Part shown: piece by piece, positions 59,077 through 64,000 of the stretch | Layout: each line of letters begins with the position of its first letter | How positions within the stretch are numbered: the first letter of the stretch is position 1 | Assembly: GCA_004369085.1 (NCBI GenBank) | Contig: ML210198.1 | Coordinates: 62,001-126,000 of the forward strand | Source: Coprinopsis marcescibilis | Lineage: Eukaryota > Basidiomycota > Agaricomycetes > Agaricales > Psathyrellaceae | DNA length: 64,000 bases | Direction: 5' to 3' | Program-made: the position numbers and the translations under genes | Notes under the pieces: model-generated | What the model saw: the letters and a program-made list of their open reading frames with translations, nothing else | The model's database searches: none | What the model was told of the DNA's origin: nothing

Positions 59077-61467
59077 CTACAATGCCGCGAGCTTTTCCAA
59101 CAGCACTTTCTTCCCCCTTGATTCGCCCTCCTCTACGCCCTTCACAACCTTCTTGCTAAACCAGCCCTTGAGTTTCTTCTTCGCCTCTTTCCTCTTTTCG
59201 CTCGAGGCCTCGTCACTCTCTTCGAGCAGTGCCTGGCACAATTCGGCAACTACAAAAGCCCCATTCTTGTCACCCTTAGTGCACATCCCAACAACCAGCT
59301 CCTCCCCTAACGTATCGACAAGGGCCACAGCAAACTCCACAGGCTTCCAGTCGGGCGAAGCCTCTATCGTTTGTGTCTTGTGGCTGTAATGTCCTCCCTG
59401 GAGGAGCGTTTTGTATATCCTTGATGTATGAGCCAAGTCAATGGGGTGTACATCTTTGGAAATTTCATCCATGGGGTAAGGCATGGAGATAGCTTTCAGA
59501 AGGCTCGCGATGGCAATAGATTTATCTAATTCACGACGTCAGCACACTTTTAGGATGGTAGAATGACAGAGAACACATACCCCCGTCAGCGTGCAGCATG
59601 ATCTCTGTAACGATCAAGCTGGCGCCAGGGTCACGGATAAGCGTCGACGCATCTTGTGCCACCCACTCAATCAAGCCTTCGCTCGAAAACTTGCGCACCT
59701 CCGCTTCCCTGATCTCCGGAGACTTTTTACTCGTACGGGACCGGATTTCGTCTGTCTCTGCTAAAGTCGCGATTTGGGCAGGGGTAAAGTGACGCCGTGA
59801 ACGAGGTGCAACGAGGTAGAGCAGTGCTCGCCGACCCTGGGTTGAGGTGTACAATTTCTTTGCGCCACCAATGATTTCAGAGACGACAGTTTTGGAGAGG
59901 AGTTTTGTGTCACTGAAAGACGTGGTAAGCTTGCCGTGCAACCAGAGTGAAAGGAAACACCTACTCGGTGACGTCGAGGGCAGTGAAAAGAACCAGTTGC
60001 GCTTCGTCGTCGATGCACATTTTTTCGACGTGGGGTTTTAGTACTTTGAGAGCTTGTTTTCGGTCCTGTCAGGGAATAAATATTCGATGCAGCGGAGAAT
60101 GGTTGGTACTAATGGACGCACCTTTGCTGTTCCACATGCAAGGAATTCGCGGACGACTCGGCTGCCATCTTTCGTGTGGACCATTTCCGCGAGGACTTCT
60201 TGGGTGCTGTTTAAGAGGTTGTAAGAGAAAGAAATGCAAATAGAACTACGGGCAATTACGTTTCAAGCATCTCTCGTCGTAGCTTTTCCCGTTCTTCCTC
60301 TTCAGGAAGTGTATTCACAGCTTGAAGGTATTCCCAGAGGACGCGGTGAACGATAGCATGGGTGATAGCGCCCTTGTCTGGATTGTTGAATCTGGAGAAT
60401 GAGTTAACAAAAGTCTAACCAGAAGGAAATAATCAAGGCACATTGTTGTCAAATTCTCCTTCACTGAGGAAAGGATTCTCCGTTTTCGTTCGTCATCTGC
60501 ACCCTCCAGGAGTCCCGCCAAACCTTTCCGCCCCTTCTCCTTCTCCTCCTCGCTACCTAAAGTGACGGTGAAAAGAGTTGCCTCCTTTCCGTAAAATTCT
60601 TTCAGAAGAATTGAGCGTTCATAGGCATTGCAGTATAGTTCAAACGAGTCCGCGAGCACAGAAGTGGCTTCTCGGTGAAGCAGCAACCGAAGGAGATGGG
60701 GTTGGAATTCCAACAGAATAGACGGCCGATGTGATGGACAAAATCGCACAAGTTTCGTCACCAAAAACTATAGAAACATTGGGTCAATAGGGCAAATTCG
60801 CAGACATGGTTATTACACACCTTTGAGTATTTATTTTGCGACAGCTCTTTGAATCTTCCCTTCAGCTCCGAAGCAATCTCGTCCCGCTCCTTCTGCCCAC
60901 CGTATTTGACGGCAGTCTGCACGATTCGACTGGCATCGTGCTTAAAGACGATCTCCTTGACCTTGCCCCGGATGACCTTCATGAGTTCCTGGACATGCTT
61001 CTGCCTTTCAGCAGGTTTCACGTCTTTTTGGCGAGCAAGCGACCACACTCGTTTGGCTTCCGCTAGCAGATCAGAATGCGGCTTTGCCGCTTTTCGCTCA
61101 CTCTGAAGAATTTTCTGAGCTTTATGTGATTCTCTAGCAGCTTTTTGGCGTTAATTACACTTCCCAATCGTCGAAACGCGATGCACATACCATTTGGGTC
61201 CTTCGCTACCACTGGGCCAGAGTTTGGTGAATCTTCTTCCATGGCATCATCTACATCCTCCCAGTCACCTCCATCCTCATCCATTGGCGCTCTTTCGTCT
61301 TCGTCGTCCTCCGACTCCGTTCCACTTGCTTCTGGAGGTGCCAAAGTTACTGGTCGGCTGCGTTTCTTTTCAGGCTTTTCAGACTTTTCCAGATGGATCC
61401 TTTTCGCCTGTGCTGTTGGCTGAGGTTTCGCCTTGCGTTTCAGCGTGGTCTTTGGAGGCATAACCAT
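59077..61467 (-). CDS. PUF6: Puf6 / Pumilio homolog 3-like RNA-binding protein of ribosome biogenesis
   Basis: A multi-exon gene of about 640 residues. The first exon (start 61467, or 61461 giving MPPKTTLKRKA) is rich in Lys/Arg and then acidic (TESEDDEDERAPMDEDGGD), as expected for a nucleolar protein. An intron joins KDPN to ESHKAQKILQSERKAAK. Puf-A/Puf6-like repeats follow: VWSLARQKDVKPAERQKHVQ, KVKEIVFKHDASRIVQTAVK, FLVTKLVRFCPSHRPSILL, KGAITHAIVHRVLWEYL, MVHTKDGSRVVREFLACGTA. The C-terminal part (KLYTSTQGRRALLYLVAPRS, FTPAQIATLAETDEIR, TKGDKNGAFVVAELCQALL, ending KKVLLEKLAAL) matches the CPL region. Yeast Puf6 acts in 60S subunit assembly and ASH1 mRNA repression. It shares a 166-nt divergent promoter with the gene at 61634. 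Confidence 0.88.
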
Positions 61468-61633
61468 GATATCGAAAAGAAATGACCAGGGAACTTGGCC
61501 GTATTGGAGGAACCTGTGAACAGAACAGAAGAAATTCTATTGATGCCAGGAACGGAAGGTAGTTCCCACGCGGTCACACCGTGACAGGTGGGGGAAAGTG
61601 CTTGATCACTATCCTCTACGATGACCAGCCAAT
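61468..61633. promoter_or_regulatory. shared divergent promoter region
   Basis: Only 166 nt separate the start codons of the PUF6-like gene (minus) and the Ies6-like gene (plus), so the two housekeeping genes must share this regulatory region. No TATA box was seen. Confidence 0.5.
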
Positions 61634-62431
61634 ATGTACGTGCAGGCCTCTCATTTTGCGAATAGTTCTGACGATGTCGGCTCAAGGCCTCCCAAAGGTG
61701 GATTTAAGAAGAAAGTAGCCCCATCAGATGGCACAGTAACTCCCCATGTTCCGGTATTTATGGTGAACATTGGACCAGGGATTCAGATGTTGACCATAAT
61801 TGCAGAGTTTAGCAGAGCAGTTCTCGTATCTTCACAACCCGAGGCCATTCAAGAACCCGAACTACACGAAGAATATCAACCGACGCGCTAAGAATCTGAA
61901 AACTGTGCTTGGGCAAGATCGAGAGCGGGACAGAGCTGAGCGTGAGCGTAGGAAGCAAGAGATCCTCGAGACCCAGCCGGGTTTCAATGTAGAAGATTTC
62001 TACGAGGTGCCCACCTGTGCGTGTACTGCTACACCTTTCTTCCTGGTTCGGTACCAACCCAATTACATTCAGATGCCTTGATTGAATCGCCACCCTACTT
62101 GATGCCTCAGAGGCACTTCTGCGACATAACGGGTCTCGAGGTGAATGAGCCTTGTCAAAGTAAAAATAAACGGTGCGCTGATTAATGCAAAGGCGCCCTA
62201 TACAGACCCGGCAACAGGACTGCGATATCACGACAAAAGCGTGTACGCTGCAATCCAGAGTTTGGCAAGTTCCATTCAGCTGACTTGATTTCGCATTCTA
62301 ACCATTCGTTTCGTTCACAGAGCCCGAGTACTGTGAAGGAGTATCTGTCCGGTAAGAAGGTCTAAAAAGTTCCCGGGTGATGAAAGTTAATCCTTTATCT
62401 AGCTCGTGGAGTCAACTCGATTGTAAAATAA
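61634..62431 (+). CDS. IES6: INO80 chromatin-remodelling complex subunit Ies6-like (YL1-C domain)
   Basis: About 165 residues in six exons. The start MYVQASHFANSSDDVGSRPP runs into a basic stretch (KGGFKKKVAPSDGT); an intron in phase 0 joins it to SLAEQFSYLHNPRPFKNPNY. The core RRAKNLKTVLGQDRERDRAE and, after further introns, IESPPYLMPQRHFCDITGLE, APYTDPATGLRYHDKSVYAA and SPSTVKEYLSARGVNSIVK are diagnostic of Ies6/INO80C, whose YL1-C domain (CDITGLxxxYxDPxTGLRYH) is strongly conserved. Ies6 works with Arp5 in nucleosome remodelling in the nucleus. The intron after AAIQSL begins with GCAAGT, a non-canonical GC donor with otherwise perfect sequence; the reading frame and conservation require it. 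Confidence 0.88.
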
Positions 62432-64000
62432 ACACCAGCTATCAACGGACAGCTGTACTTGCGGCTTTTCACGGAGTATGTGCTTAAGAGCCCAATAGAA
62501 TCCAATCTGACATTCATAAACTTGAAACAAACTAATGTTCACCTGTCGCCGAGGAGCCCAATCCACACGGATTCCTATCTTCCGGCCCCCCCTTTCCAAT
62601 TCAATTCAAAGCTCAATGTGGCGCATCACCCTTATGATCGCGTTGCTCGTCATTCTCCTCGACTGATGCGCCTTCAAGCTACCTGTGCACCTAGTCATCG
62701 TCGGCCATCATAATCCAAGCACTTCGTTTTTCGCAAATCTGGAGCTCTCAGCATGCTCGGCCACCCTCAGGTCCCTTCTTGTCCCGTCTCAAATGCACAT
62801 CTTTCCCAATCCTGATGGTATGTGAAAAGTAGACTTGCGAACCAGTTCATCTTCCTCGCATTTGGATCTGCGGTTCGAAACGTTCCAGAGTAAGGTACTA
62901 TATCGGTATCCCCTCGCCCCGCGTCCTGATTAATTGCCTGCTGCGCCAGTCCTCCTTTTGGTCCAGCCCAGACCTATCGCCTGCAATGTGATCGCAATGA
63001 ATCCTGGCACACGCACACATGCCCCTGAACAGGCAAGCGGTACCCACTGAATCATCGTCCTCCATCCCTACAGTTGTGACTTTGGACTTCCCCATCATTC
63101 AACAGACCAGAAATGTACCATTTCGTCACCGCCTTCACGTCCAAGCCGTCCCGCCTGTCGCGAAGAGTCTGTTAGTACCAGTCAGCATTTTCCCAACTCC
63201 CATATAGTCAAATGTGATTCCACGCCTAATGATACTACCGACAACGAGTGTCAACGACATACGAATGTAGACATCAAATCAGCCCCAGGAGTATCTCCAC
63301 AAGCGAGCAGCTGCGCTTCGCCATGCGTTGGTTAGCCACATCAAACAGAAATTCCCAGTCCGGAACGCCATGGCACCCTCACTGTTAAAGGCTTTCTTCA
63401 TCTTCAACACAAGATCCTCAAACGTCAAGCTATCAATTGCAGCCCAGTGGTGGGGCCACCTCAGTTATCGGATGATCGCTATCTCAAACCGTCTATCCCA
63501 GCAGCCGATCCTGCAACCGAATTAGATCGGGGAGAAAACTCCTGGCTCCTAGGCTATGCGATATGCTATGCCATGTCGTCAACCAACTTCCGGAATCCTG
63601 CAAGTAATTCGCCTGGAAGTGTATGATCCTTTCAGTCAACGACTCGACGTCGGCCAAACAAACACTGCTAACAAGTAGAATTTCTGGTGCAATTTGTTGC
63701 TATTACTTGCTTATTCGGCCTGACGACCTTTGCCAGTCGACTCGATTCGAAGATACATGATAGCACACGTCCAACTTGATAGGTCTCTTTGATACTAGCG
63801 AAGGCACAACGTCAACAACATCGTGCACGGTTATCACGGCGCTTTCAGCATTTTTACTTTAGGTCATGCCAGCGCAGCGACGGTGGTATCAACGAATATT
63901 AGTATCACAGTGTAGGTTCAGCGTTGTCATTAGAAATACCTGACGCCCAATTTGGGCTGCCAACTGCTCGCCCTCTGGGTTACTGGTAAACTTGTTACTT
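62432..64000. other. unassigned region at the window edge
   Basis: About 1.6 kb with several short + strand open frames (for example 63328-63525) but no motif or consistent splice model. It may include part of a gene that continues past the window, or none. Confidence 0.35.

Overview
This window looks like genomic DNA from a mushroom-forming basidiomycete (Agaricomycetes), probably a litter or wood decayer. The evidence is the density of short GT-AG introns (about 45-70 nt, many genes with 5-20 of them), a type I iterative polyketide synthase, four secreted CE15 glucuronoyl esterase-family proteins (one with a CBM1 cellulose-binding module), a secreted GMC oxidoreductase, a fungal Zn2Cys6 regulator, a chitin synthase and fungal housekeeping genes. 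I could not run any search, so species and orthology are inferences from motifs.

Layout. 0.3-9.2 kb (+): one large reducing polyketide synthase, KS-AT-DH-(degenerate MT/ER-like region)-KR-ACP-TR, with reductive release. 10.1-12.9 kb (+): two tandem CE15 genes; the first has lost its catalytic serine and histidine but keeps a full-length reading frame. 13.3-15.6 kb (-): a basic, coiled-coil, cysteine-cluster protein, followed by a broken fragment of the second CE15 gene at 15.7 kb. 15.9-17.6 kb (-): a flavin monooxygenase. 18.2-20.4 kb (-): a calcium/calmodulin-type protein kinase. 20.9-21.4 kb: a short element with 29-bp terminal inverted repeats flanked by TA. 22.5-25.0 kb (-): GMC oxidoreductase. 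27.5-29.5 kb (-): Zn2Cys6 transcription factor. 29.5-33 kb: gene-poor. 33.0-33.8 kb (+): a possible small uncharacterised spliced gene. 33.9-38.2 kb (+): two further CE15 genes, closely similar in the catalytic core, the second with an N-terminal CBM1. 38.4-39.7 kb (-): an uncharacterised protein with an aspartic-protease-like DTS patch. 40.5-43.4 kb (-): chitin synthase. 44.2-45.6 kb (-): mitochondrial-type polyprenyl diphosphate synthase (COQ1-like). 47.6-49.5 kb (+): class V PLP enzyme. 51.7-53.2 kb (+): NAD(P)-dependent reductase of the extended SDR family. 53.6-56.6 kb (+): two paralogous single-pass membrane proteins. 57.0-58.7 kb (+): a second flavin monooxygenase, paralogous to the first. 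59.1-61.5 kb (-) and 61.6-62.4 kb (+): a divergent pair, a PUF6/Puf-A-like ribosome-biogenesis protein and an Ies6-like chromatin-remodelling subunit. 62.4-64 kb: nothing identifiable.

How the genes fit together. The CE15 proteins, CBM1 and GMC oxidoreductase point to attack on lignin-carbohydrate ester bonds and to oxidative lignocellulose breakdown outside the cell; the Zn2Cys6 factor lies between them but any link is only positional. The polyketide synthase is the only recognised secondary-metabolism core enzyme; the flavin monooxygenase 7 kb downstream could tailor its product, but the CE15 genes in between do not look like pathway genes. The most unusual feature is the CE15 expansion: four full-length genes plus one remnant in about 28 kb, showing a canonical enzyme, a module-fused enzyme, a substrate-pocket variant, an apparent pseudo-enzyme and a decayed fragment.
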